Positions 42,270-50,509 of a stretch of DNA of 64,000 bases are shown piece by piece. The stretch's first letter is position 1. The number at the start of each line of letters is the position of its first letter. The position numbers and the translations under genes are program-made. Below the pieces are notes generated by a model. The model ran no database searches. It saw only the letters and a list, made by a program, of their open reading frames with translations, and had not been told where the DNA came from. Origin of the DNA: Planctomycetota bacterium (lineage in GTDB: Bacteria; Planctomycetota; PUPC01; DSUN01); assembly GCA_035384565.1 (NCBI GenBank), contig DAOOIT010000002.1, positions 167,227-231,226 on the forward strand, in the 5' to 3' direction.

Positions 42270-42319
42270 TATCCGGGAACCTGGCGCCTTCCGCCCCATC
42301 TGCCGAGGGACCGATCCGG

Positions 42320-43333
42320 ATGTCGAGCGCACCCGAGGGGGATGTGGCCGTTCTGGGGCCGCGCGACCCGCTGGACGAGTGGGACCGCTTCGTAGACACC
42401 TCGCCCCAGGGCTGCCTCTTCTGCCGCTCGTGGTGGCTGAAGGCCGTGGCGCCCGGGCAATTCGAGATTCTGGTGCTGCGGCGTGGCGGCCAGATCGCCG
42501 CGGGCCTGCCGCTGGCTTACCATCGCAAGTGGGGCTTCCGCACCATCCACATGCCCCAGCTCACCCAGACCCTCGGGCCACTCCTCGCCCCGCCCACCAG
42601 CGAGAACTACGAGAGGCGGCTCTCGAACGAAATGGAGACCCTGGCGGCCCTCATCGCCGCCATCCCCCGCGCGGCACACACCAACATCCTCTGCCACCCG
42701 AGCCTCACCAACTGGCTGCCCTTCTACTGGGCCGGCTACCGCCAGACCACCCGCTACACCTACGTCATCGAGGGCCTGGGCGACCCCGAGCGCATCTTCG
42801 CCAGCTTCGCCCACTCGAAGCGCAAGAACGTCAAGAAGGCCGAGAAGCTGGTCGAGGTGCGGGCAGACCTGCCGCCGCGCGAGTTCTACAACCATCACGC
42901 CGCCAGCCTGCGCAAGCAGGGTCAGGCGATCAACTACAGCTATGAGCTCTTCGAGCGCCTCCACCGCGCCACGGCCGAACGCGGCGCGGGCAGGACGTGG
43001 TTCGCCGTGGACGCCGGAGGCCGCATCCACTCGGCCATCTTCGTGGTCTTCGACCGCAAGTCGGCCTACTACCTCATCAGCACCATTGACCCCGAGCACC
43101 GCGGCAGCGACTCGGCCACGCTGCTCGTGCGCGACGCCATCGCCTTCGTCGCGAAGCACACAGACCGCTTCGACTTCGAGGGCTCGATGGTCCAGAGCGT
43201 CGAGGGCTCCTTCCGCAAGTTCGGCGCCGTGCAGACGCCCTACTTTCACATCTACCGAAACGACCTTCCTCTCCCGCTGCGGCTGGCCCTGGCCATCCGC
43301 GAAGAAGTGGGCAGGAGCTTCCGCAGGCGATGA
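42320..43333 (+). CDS. FemAB/BioF2-like GNAT-fold acyltransferase
   Basis: A 337-residue protein with FCRSWWLKAVAPGQFEILVLRRGGQI, AHSKRKNVKKAEKLVEV, HAASLRKQGQAINYSYELFERLHRA and DFEGSMVQSVEGSFRKFGAVQTPYFHI, the acceptor/donor signature of FemAB-like GNAT enzymes. Members attach an amino acid or acyl group to a sugar or peptidoglycan precursor. It is the first gene of the + unit and is divergent from the other family member at 19693. Confidence 0.78.
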   Translation: MSSAPEGDVAVLGPRDPLDEWDRFVDTSPQGCLFCRSWWLKAVAPGQFEILVLRRGGQIAAGLPLAYHRKWGFRTIHMPQLTQTLGPLLAPPTSENYERRLSNEMETLAALIAAIPRAAHTNILCHPSLTNWLPFYWAGYRQTTRYTYVIEGLGDPERIFASFAHSKRKNVKKAEKLVEVRADLPPREFYNHHAASLRKQGQAINYSYELFERLHRATAERGAGRTWFAVDAGGRIHSAIFVVFDRKSAYYLISTIDPEHRGSDSATLLVRDAIAFVAKHTDRFDFEGSMVQSVEGSFRKFGAVQTPYFHIYRNDLPLPLRLALAIREEVGRSFRRR

Positions 43334-43346
43334 GCCGCCGTGGAGA

Positions 43347-44525
43347 ATGCGCCCGTTGAACGTCCTCGTCGTCGCCAGCCTCTACCCGCACGCTCAGAAT
43401 GAGACGATCGGTCTCTCCACCCATCGCCGCACCGTGGAGCTGGCGAAGACGTGTTCGGTGAAGGTCGTGGCGCTCACCACGCGCGGCGACCTGCCGGAGA
43501 GCGACTCCTACGAAGGAGTGGACGTGCTGCGCCCTCGGTGGCACCGTCTGCCGAAGCTGGGCGTGCTGCTGGACGGCTATCGCTACGCGGAGCGGGTCGG
43601 CCGGGTGGTCGCCCGGCAACTGCCCGACTTCGACTTTGACGTGATAGATGCCCACTGGCTGTACCCCGACGGCTTCGCGGCTGTGCGACTGGGGCAGCGA
43701 CTCCGCAAGCCGGTGGTTGTGACGGGGCGCGGAAGCGACGTGGACGAGTTCCTCCGCCGCTGGCCCGTGCGGAGCTTCGCCCGGCGAGCCCTGCGCGGCG
43801 CCACGCGGCTGGTGGCGCTCTCCCGCGCGCACAAACACAAGATGATCGAGGCTGGCCCGAGAGCCGAGAGCATCTCGGTTATCCCCAACGGGGTGGACAC
43901 CGCGCTCTTCCGGCCTGGCAACCCCGAGGCCGCGCGACACGCGCTCGGTCTGGTCCCCGAAGGCCTCGTGCTGTTCTCGGCCGGCAGCCTGGTGGCCGAC
44001 AAGGGCTTCCAGCACCTCATCACGGGCGTCGCGCGCCTCCGGCGGCCCGCGAGCCTCTACATCGCGGGGCCCGGCGACTACCGTGCGGCGCTCGAACGGC
44101 TGGCCCGCGACCTCGGCGTGGCGGATCGAGTTACCTTTCTCGGCCGCGTGTCGCAGCAGCAGATGCCGCTATGGTACCAGGCCGCAGACTTCTTCTGCTT
44201 CGGCAGCTACCACGAGGGCTGCCCGAATGCTATTCTGGAAGCCCTGGCGTGCGGGACGCCAGTCGTCTCCACGGATGTCGGCGCTATCCCCGATCTGGTC
44301 GAGGAGGAGCGGAACGGTGTGCTCTTCCCACCCGGGTCGGCCGAGGCGTTCGTGGCGGCCCTCGAGCGAGCCCTCGCGCAGCCGTGGGACCGCTCGGCCA
44401 TCGCCGCCGCGGGAAGCCGCCGCTCCTGGCGCCACGCGGCCGAGGAGTACCGCGCCGTGTTCGAGCAGGCCGTCGCCGACGGTGAGGCTCTTTGCTCCGC
44501 CGCCGGCAGCCGAGGTCGGCAATAA
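43347..44525 (+). CDS. GT4 family glycosyltransferase
   Basis: A 392-residue GT-B enzyme with LVVASLYPHAQNETIG, VDVLRPRWHRLPKLG, DVIDAHWLYPDG, VVTGRGSDVDEFL, IPNGVDTALFRPG and FGSYHEGCPNAILEALACGTPVVSTDVG (E-x7-E). The conserved HWLYPDG plus RGSD combination is common in GT4 enzymes of capsule clusters. It starts 13 bases after the acyltransferase and overlaps the deacetylase start by TAATG. Confidence 0.87.
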   Translation: MRPLNVLVVASLYPHAQNETIGLSTHRRTVELAKTCSVKVVALTTRGDLPESDSYEGVDVLRPRWHRLPKLGVLLDGYRYAERVGRVVARQLPDFDFDVIDAHWLYPDGFAAVRLGQRLRKPVVVTGRGSDVDEFLRRWPVRSFARRALRGATRLVALSRAHKHKMIEAGPRAESISVIPNGVDTALFRPGNPEAARHALGLVPEGLVLFSAGSLVADKGFQHLITGVARLRRPASLYIAGPGDYRAALERLARDLGVADRVTFLGRVSQQQMPLWYQAADFFCFGSYHEGCPNAILEALACGTPVVSTDVGAIPDLVEEERNGVLFPPGSAEAFVAALERALAQPWDRSAIAAAGSRRSWRHAAEEYRAVFEQAVADGEALCSAAGSRGRQ

Positions 44526-45571
44526 TGGGCGCAGGCAAGACGCTGCTGTTGCTGACGGTGGACACCGAGGCGAGCTTCGGCGGCGCGCGCCCCATCCCGC
44601 CCGAGACACGGGTCTACGGCCGCGTCGCCGGCGGCACGCACGGGATCGAGCGGATCATGGACTGTTGCGAGCGCCACGGCGTGCGAGCGACGTTTTTCGT
44701 GAACACCCTGGAGGCCCTCCATCACGGCGAGGACCACGTGCGCCGCGTGTGCACGATGGTGCAGGACCGCGGCCACGATGCGCAACTGCACGTGCACCCG
44801 ATCTGGCTTGGCGGCCCCTTCGTCCACAAGGCCCTCACGGCCTACGGCTACGCCGAGCAGCGCGCGGCGATCGAGCGAGCGGCCGAACTCTTCCGCCGCG
44901 CGGCAGGCACGGAGCCGCTGGCGCACCGCGCCGGGGGCCTGGCCGCGAACGCCGACACGTTCCGGGCCCTCGCCTCGCTGGGCATCCGCTGCGACTCCTC
45001 CGTGGCCGTCGGCCACTGGGCCTACGGGCTGGGCGAGGGCGGCCGCGAGCCCAACGTGCCACGCCGCCTGCACTCGCTGGCCGAGGTGCCCGTGACCACG
45101 TTTGCCCAGGTGCGCCTGTGCGGATGGGCGCCGCGGCGGCACTTCGACCTCAACGCCGACTCGCTGTCGGAGCTGTGTTTCGTGGTGGACCGCGCGGCCG
45201 AGGCCGGCGTGGCCGCGGTGACGCTGCTGATGCACAGCTTCTCGTTCCTGCGCTGGAGCCGCGACGGCTCCGAGTGCCGGCCCGACGAGGGCGAGGTGCG
45301 CAAGTTCGAACGATTCCTCGAGCACGCTGTTGCCCACGGCGGCATCGAGGCCGCGACATTCCGCCAGCTTGTCGCGCGACTCGAGGCCGAGCCCACCCTG
45401 CTCGAGGGGCCGGATTTCGACCCGACGGCGGGCCTTGTGAGGACGTACCGGCGGAGCTGGGAGCGGTTCGGCACCGGCTGGAAAAGCAAAGCGATGGCCT
45501 TGGGCGTGCCCGCCGCCGTGGCGGCCCTGGCCGCGCTCATCATGGGAGTCATCTGGTGGCTGACCTCGTGA
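44525..45571 (+). CDS. NodB-like deacetylase with C-terminal membrane anchor
   Basis: A 348-residue protein with LLLTVDTEASFGG (D13, E15), RATFFVNTLEAL and HDAQLHVHPIW in place of the HxxxH pair, plus AHRAGGLAANADTF. The last ~25 residues (ALGVPAAVAALAALIMGVIWWLTS) are a membrane helix, so it is anchored by its tail with the catalytic part probably in the cytoplasm. It belongs to the same HVHP subgroup as the 55912 gene. TAATG and GTGA overlaps place it between a GT4 and another deacetylase. Confidence 0.75.
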   Translation: MGAGKTLLLLTVDTEASFGGARPIPPETRVYGRVAGGTHGIERIMDCCERHGVRATFFVNTLEALHHGEDHVRRVCTMVQDRGHDAQLHVHPIWLGGPFVHKALTAYGYAEQRAAIERAAELFRRAAGTEPLAHRAGGLAANADTFRALASLGIRCDSSVAVGHWAYGLGEGGREPNVPRRLHSLAEVPVTTFAQVRLCGWAPRRHFDLNADSLSELCFVVDRAAEAGVAAVTLLMHSFSFLRWSRDGSECRPDEGEVRKFERFLEHAVAHGGIEAATFRQLVARLEAEPTLLEGPDFDPTAGLVRTYRRSWERFGTGWKSKAMALGVPAAVAALAALIMGVIWWLTS

Positions 45572-46644
45572 AACGCGCCGCGCGCCAGGCCATTGCCGCC
45601 GCCGCAAGGGCCACCCGCCTGTGGCCCCCGGTGCCCAGAGGCTGTGGGCTGGTGCTGCGCTACCACCGCATCGGCGAGTGCGGCCTGGGGGTGCCGGCCG
45701 CGGAGTTCGACGCGCAGCTCGGCTTTCTCGCCGCGCGCGCCCGCGTGCTGACGGCGGGCCAGATGGCCGCGGCCGTGGCCGCCGGGGAGCCGCTGCCCCC
45801 GAACGCCGTCGCCATCACCTTCGACGACGGCTACGAGGACAACGCCTCCCGCGCCCTCCCGCTGCTTCAGCGCCACGGGCTGCGGGCCACCTTCTTCGTC
45901 ACGACGGGCTGGATCGGCACCGAGAAGGTCCTGTGGTGGGACCGTCTGCACGACTACGTTCGCCAGGCCCTCGCCGCGGGCGCCCGGCCGCTGGACTTCG
46001 AGGGGCTGCCGCCGCCGATGGCTGAGGCGCTGGCTGCTGCGAACCTGCTGGCCCCGGCAGACGCCGCGCGGCTCGAGCACGCCCTGCTCGCCGCCCTGCG
46101 CGGCATTTCGCTCACGCCGGAGGAGACCGACACGCTCGTCGAGCGCGTGGCGGCTGCTCTCGGGGCCGACGTGGCCGACCCGGAGCCCTGTAGACCAATG
46201 AGCTGGGACCAAGTGCGCGCGCTGCGCGACGCCGGCATGGAGGTCGGCTCACACACCGTGTCCCACGCGCGCCTGGCCAGCGTGCCGCCCGAGCGGGCCT
46301 TCGAAGAGCTCGAGCAGTCGAAGCAGGCCCTCGAGCGCGAGCTGGGCGCGAGCCCGTCGCTCGTGGCCTGCCCCGGCGGCGAGTGCAACCAGGATGCCGT
46401 GGACCTCATTCAGGAGGCCGGCTACTCGGCCGCCTTCACCACGGAGAGCGGCCCCGTGCGCCCTGGCGACGACGTGTTCCGGCTTCGCCGCGTGGGCGTC
46501 TGGGCCGGCGGGTATCGGGGAGTCTTTAGCGCCTTCTCCGCCTCGGTCTTTGGGCTGCAACTGGGCCGCCTGGCCCGGCACCCAGCAGGAACACACCCCG
46601 CAGGTTCCCAACCTGCGGGAGGTTGCGGGAGCGGCAATGCCTGA
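45568..46644 (+). CDS. Polysaccharide deacetylase (NodB), C-terminus encoded by a REP-like element
   Basis: A 358-residue protein with LVLRYHRIGECG, AVAITFDDGYEDNASRAL (D86, D87), RATFFVTTGWIGTEK and GSHTVSHARL (H229, H233), plus CPGGECNQDAVDL. All NodB ligands are present. GTG 45568 starts by GTGA overlap. The last 15 or so residues (HPAGTHPAGSQPAGG) come from a REP-like hairpin that also reaches the start region of the GT2 at 46637. A 60-residue helical insertion separates the DD and HxxxH motifs. Confidence 0.85.
   Translation: MKRAARQAIAAAARATRLWPPVPRGCGLVLRYHRIGECGLGVPAAEFDAQLGFLAARARVLTAGQMAAAVAAGEPLPPNAVAITFDDGYEDNASRALPLLQRHGLRATFFVTTGWIGTEKVLWWDRLHDYVRQALAAGARPLDFEGLPPPMAEALAAANLLAPADAARLEHALLAALRGISLTPEETDTLVERVAAALGADVADPEPCRPMSWDQVRALRDAGMEVGSHTVSHARLASVPPERAFEELEQSKQALERELGASPSLVACPGGECNQDAVDLIQEAGYSAAFTTESGPVRPGDDVFRLRRVGVWAGGYRGVFSAFSASVFGLQLGRLARHPAGTHPAGSQPAGGCGSGNA
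46597..46619. repeat. REP-like hairpin (CCCGCAGGTT) at the deacetylase 3' end
   Basis: Arms 46597-46606 and 46610-46619 are perfect complements of 10 bp around a CCC loop. It is read as PAGSQPAGG, the same frame and nearly the same peptide as at 37595-37623. It lies 18 bases before the next start codon. Confidence 0.65.
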
Positions 46645-47614
46645 AGTCACCGTCGTCATCCCCGCCTACAATGCCGAGCGGCACCTCCGCGAGACCGTGG
46701 CGTCGGTGCTGGCCCAGACCTATCGCGACCTCGAGGTGGTGGTCGTGGACGACGGGTCGAGCGATGGCACGCGAGCGCTGGCCGAGGGCTTCGGAGCGCC
46801 CGTGCGCTGTGTGAGCCAGGCCAATGCCGGGCCCTCGGCGGCGCGCAACCGCGGCATCCGGGAGGCGCGCGGCGCCCTGATCGCCTTCGTGGATGCCGAC
46901 GACCTGTGGCTGCCCGACAAGCTGGCCGCCCAGGTGCCGCTCTTCGACGCCGAGGGCCGCGTGGGCCTCGTCTACTGCCACGCCGAACGAATGGATGAGG
47001 CCGGCGCGCCCCTGCCGACGGTCCAGGCACCCAAGCCCGTGGGCCGCGTGTTCAGGGACTTCCTGTTCCGCAACCACTGCCCCACATCGGCCGCCGTCGT
47101 GCGGCGCGAGTGCTTCGACCGCTGCGGCGGCTTCGCTGAGGACATGGTTTGGGCCGAGGACTGGCATCTGTGGCTCCGCCTCGCGCGGCACTATGACTTC
47201 GCGGCCGTGCCGCGGGTGCTGGTGCGCCACCGCGTTCATGCCGCCGCGCTCACGAAGCAGACCGAGAAGGCCTACCTCGGCGCGCGCCGCGCGCTGGAGA
47301 CGGCGCTCACCCCATCCGACGGTCGCGAGTTGCGCGCAGCGCGCCGCCGCGGCTTGCATCGGTTGGACCGTAACCAGGCCCTGAGCTGGCTCGGGGCCGG
47401 CGAACCGCGCGTCGCCCGCCGCTACCTGGCCGCCGCGTTCGGCAACGGCCCGCTCGACCCCCACATTCTGGCGGGCTATGCGGCCAGCCTGTTGCCGGGC
47501 GCGGCCCGACGGCCCATGATGGGCCTCTGGAAACGGCTGGCGCCGTGGGTGCCGTGGGACCGCTCGGGGCGGCCCGGGCGGCTTCTGGCGGAGTACCAAG
47601 GGCGCAGCGGCTGA
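46637..47614 (+). CDS. GT2 family glycosyltransferase
   Basis: A 325-residue GT-A enzyme starting inside the deacetylase gene (ATGCCTGA overlap). VTVVIPAYNAERHL, VVVDDGSSDGT, ARNRGIREARG and FVDADDLWLPDKL (D86, D88) are typical. It has an additional tail, GRDxR-like, without helices. The pattern AEDWHLWLRLARHYD fits GT2 enzymes that add single sugars to a lipid-linked chain. Confidence 0.85.
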   Translation: MPEVTVVIPAYNAERHLRETVASVLAQTYRDLEVVVVDDGSSDGTRALAEGFGAPVRCVSQANAGPSAARNRGIREARGALIAFVDADDLWLPDKLAAQVPLFDAEGRVGLVYCHAERMDEAGAPLPTVQAPKPVGRVFRDFLFRNHCPTSAAVVRRECFDRCGGFAEDMVWAEDWHLWLRLARHYDFAAVPRVLVRHRVHAAALTKQTEKAYLGARRALETALTPSDGRELRAARRRGLHRLDRNQALSWLGAGEPRVARRYLAAAFGNGPLDPHILAGYAASLLPGAARRPMMGLWKRLAPWVPWDRSGRPGRLLAEYQGRSG

Positions 47615-47639
47615 CGCCGCCGCATCGGAGGCCAGAGCC

Positions 47640-48707
47640 ATGTCGGGCGAGAGGCGGCTGAGTCTGGACGCGAGCCTGCGCCACAGCTTCTGGCGGAAGA
47701 TCCGGCGCGGCCTGCACCTGTGGCGGAGCGGCGAAGTCTCGCTGCGCAAAGTCATCAACGCCGGCTTGTGCCACCTGTCGTTGCGGCTCAGGCTCTCGCG
47801 CGTGCTCGGCAAGCCGTTCTCGCTGATGATCGAGCCCACCAACGCCTGCAACCTGCGCTGCCCGCTGTGCCCGACCGGCCGCGGCACGCTCGGCCGGCCG
47901 GCCGCCACGCTGCCGCTCGAGCTCTACCGCCAGTGCATCCGCGAACTCAGCCCCTACCTGATGGAGCTGAACCTGACCAATTACGGCGAGCCGATGCTGC
48001 ATCGCGATCTGGCCGCGATGATCGCCGAGGCCAAGGCCGCCGGCGCCCGCGTGCTGCTGGGCACCAACGGCCACTTCCTCGACGAAGCGGCCTGCCGTCA
48101 GCTCGTCGAGAGCGGCCTCGACGGCATCTACATCTCGGTGGACGCCACCGACGCCGACACCTACGCGAAGTACCGCCAGCGCGGCGACTTCACCCGGGTG
48201 CTCGAGGGCACGAAGCGGCTGCTGGCCACCCGGGCGACGCTGGGCCGCACCAACCCCTTCGTCGAGCTTCAGTTCCTCGTGATGAAGCACAACGAGAGCC
48301 AGATTGACGGCTTCCGCGCGCTGGCCGCGGAGCTCGGCGCCGACCGCCGCATCATCAAGCCCGTGAGCTTCAACGTCGCCGACTGGGACGATCCCGACAC
48401 GCGCCGGGCCTTCGCCGACTTCTGCCCCACGAACGAGGAGTTCCGCGTCTACGTGCAAGACGGCGACGCCTGGCGCTGGAAGCGCGAAGAGCTGGCCTTC
48501 TGCACCGCCCCGTGGCGCACGCTCACGGTGCTGGCCGACGGCGCCATCGTGCCCTGCTGCCGCGACCCGCGGGGCGTCTACACGATGGGCAACGTGGCCG
48601 ACGGCGTGCTGAAGGTGTGGAACAGCCCGCGGTATCGCACCTTCCGCCGCCACATGGCCAGGCACCGCGGCCGCATGAGCATCTGCAAGGTCTGCCCCGG
48701 AGAGTGA
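47640..48707 (+). CDS. Radical SAM/SPASM protein
   Basis: A 355-residue protein with the radical-SAM cluster MIEPTNACNLRCPLCP (C70, C74, C77) and a SPASM-like end with CTAPWRTLTVLADG, VPCCRDPRG, TMGNVADGVLKVWNSP and CKVCPGE supplying auxiliary-cluster cysteines. SPASM enzymes modify peptides or sugars in anaerobic clusters. The following deacetylase overlaps it (GTGA). Substrate unknown; no small precursor peptide gene is seen nearby. Confidence 0.85.
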   Translation: MSGERRLSLDASLRHSFWRKIRRGLHLWRSGEVSLRKVINAGLCHLSLRLRLSRVLGKPFSLMIEPTNACNLRCPLCPTGRGTLGRPAATLPLELYRQCIRELSPYLMELNLTNYGEPMLHRDLAAMIAEAKAAGARVLLGTNGHFLDEAACRQLVESGLDGIYISVDATDADTYAKYRQRGDFTRVLEGTKRLLATRATLGRTNPFVELQFLVMKHNESQIDGFRALAAELGADRRIIKPVSFNVADWDDPDTRRAFADFCPTNEEFRVYVQDGDAWRWKREELAFCTAPWRTLTVLADGAIVPCCRDPRGVYTMGNVADGVLKVWNSPRYRTFRRHMARHRGRMSICKVCPGE

Positions 48708-49666
48708 CCCCCGCGATGCGGTACCCCAGAGTGATCCTCTACCATTCGGTCGTGGCAGACGACGCCCCCGCCGATGCCTTCGCCGGCAAGCACCCGACCG
48801 CGGGGCAACTCTCCGCGCACCTGGACTACCTCAAGACCCGCTTCACCTTCGTCTCGGCGGAGCAGTTCCTGGCGATCTACGACGGGCGCGACACGCGCCC
48901 GCTCCCGCGGCCCCCCTGCCTGCTGACGTTCGACGACGGACAACGCCCGCTGCTGAAGAACGCGCTGCCCGTGCTCGAAGCCCATGGCGTGCCCTGCCTC
49001 ATCTTCCTCATCGCGGGCACGCTGAGCGAGGGGGTAGTCCCCTGGTACATCGCCGCCGACTACCTGGTGCGAGCCGCCCAGGGCCGGGCCATCCGCTACC
49101 TGGGTCGCCTGTTCGACTGTTCGGCGACCGCCGGCGCGCTGGCCCTGAAGGCGGCGTTCAAGGCGCGCTTCATCACCCTGAGCGAGGAAGCCGACCGACA
49201 AGCGGCCCTCGACCGCCTCGGCGAAGCGGTGGGCCGACGGCCGCCGCGGCTGGACGAACTGCCCGAGGACATGGCCTTTCTCACCCCCGACCAGGTGAAG
49301 CTCCTGAGCCGCCACGAGCTGGTGGCCTTCGGCTCGCACGGGTTCTCGCACAGGAACCTGGCCCTGCTGAGCGCCGCGGAACAGGAGCATGAGCTGTTGC
49401 ACGCGCGCGAGACCATTGCGGCGCTCACCGGCCGCGAGCGGATGATGGTGTCGTACCCCGACAGCTCGCACACGCGCACCACCCGCGAGCTGGCGCGGCG
49501 ATACTACGACTTCGGATTTGCGGTCGAGTTGCACGACGACCGTCGCGACCGATTCGCCTATCCCCGGGCCTGCCTCGGGCGAATGGATGTGAACGGGGTG
49601 CGCTACTGGCTCACGTGGCGTCGGCGATACGTGTTCGGACCGCTCCGGCGGCTGCTGCGGAGGTGA
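48704..49666 (+). CDS. Polysaccharide deacetylase (NodB domain)
   Basis: A 320-residue protein with VILYHSVVADD, CLLTFDDGQRPL (D77, D78), VPCLIFLIAGTL and AFGSHGFSHRNLALL (the two His), followed by MMVSYPDSSHTRTT. The family fold is complete. GTG 48704 overlaps the SPASM stop by GTGA; ATG 48716 is an alternative start. GGAGG eight bases before the next ATG indicates a tight operon. Confidence 0.83.
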   Translation: MTPAMRYPRVILYHSVVADDAPADAFAGKHPTAGQLSAHLDYLKTRFTFVSAEQFLAIYDGRDTRPLPRPPCLLTFDDGQRPLLKNALPVLEAHGVPCLIFLIAGTLSEGVVPWYIAADYLVRAAQGRAIRYLGRLFDCSATAGALALKAAFKARFITLSEEADRQAALDRLGEAVGRRPPRLDELPEDMAFLTPDQVKLLSRHELVAFGSHGFSHRNLALLSAAEQEHELLHARETIAALTGRERMMVSYPDSSHTRTTRELARRYYDFGFAVELHDDRRDRFAYPRACLGRMDVNGVRYWLTWRRRYVFGPLRRLLRR

Positions 49667-49668
49667 AC

Positions 49669-50502
49669 ATGCGGGTCGTCGCGATCGCCACCCACACGCT
49701 GGATGCCCAGCAACGGCTGTTCCTGGACGCCGTGCGCCGCTCCGCCGACCTGGTGGGGATCGTGAACGTGCAGGCCCTCCCCGCGGGAAAGCGGCGCCTC
49801 CGCCGCCTCGCGCGCCGGGCGCGCGAGCACGGCCTTCTGCACGCGCTCAACTTCCTGGGCGGCGTGCCCGTCTCGGCAATCGTCCGGCCGCGCATCTACA
49901 AGGCCGTAGACGCGTTGTTGAGCCGCGAGCTCGAAGGCGACCCGGCGGAAGGCGTGCCGACGGCCGATGGCGGCCTGGTGAACAGCGAGCGGGAGGTCGC
50001 GGCCATTCGCGCCTTCCGGCCCGACCTGCTGTACCAGGCGGGGCCCGGGATCACCCGGCCGCAAGTGTTCCAGGCCGCGCCGCTGGGGATGCTCCACATC
50101 CACCACGGCATCCTGCCGGCGATCCGCGGCATCGCGTCGCCCGAGTGGGCCGTCCGCGAGCGCAGGCCCCTCTGGCTCGGCGTCACGCTGCACATGATGG
50201 ACGCGGGCCTCGACACCGGGCCGCTCGTGGCGCAGGCCCGGCCGCGGGTGGAGGCGGACGACGCGTGGGCCGCCGTCCGGGCGAGGCTTTCGCTCCTGGC
50301 TGCTCGGCTCATCGCCGGAGGCATTCGCGCGCTGGAGGCCGGGCTCGAGCCCGTGCCGCAGCCAGCGACGCTGCCGAGCGCCTACCGCTCGAATCTCGGG
50401 CTTACAGACTGGGCGCTCTTTCGCCGTCGGCTCCCGGAGTTTCTCCGCTCGTGCCGCGGCCGCGACGAACAGATCGCCGTCGGGCAGGTGCTGCCCCAGT
50501 AG
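49669..50502 (+). CDS. Formyltransferase-fold protein (sugar N-formyltransferase-like) with Asn-to-His change
   Basis: A 277-residue protein of the methionyl-tRNA/UDP-sugar formyltransferase fold: LLYQAGPGITRPQVFQAAPLGMLHIHHGILP, then AIRGIASPEWAV and GVTLHMMDAGLDTGPLV (catalytic Asp182). The usual Asn-x-His of the active site is H143-I-H145, so the catalytic Asn is replaced by His. It may formylate an amino sugar using N10-formyl-tetrahydrofolate, or use another donor. A GGAGG RBS sits 6 bases before ATG 49669. Confidence 0.78.
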   Translation: MRVVAIATHTLDAQQRLFLDAVRRSADLVGIVNVQALPAGKRRLRRLARRAREHGLLHALNFLGGVPVSAIVRPRIYKAVDALLSRELEGDPAEGVPTADGGLVNSEREVAAIRAFRPDLLYQAGPGITRPQVFQAAPLGMLHIHHGILPAIRGIASPEWAVRERRPLWLGVTLHMMDAGLDTGPLVAQARPRVEADDAWAAVRARLSLLAARLIAGGIRALEAGLEPVPQPATLPSAYRSNLGLTDWALFRRRLPEFLRSCRGRDEQIAVGQVLPQ

Positions 50503-50509
50503 GTGGTCC

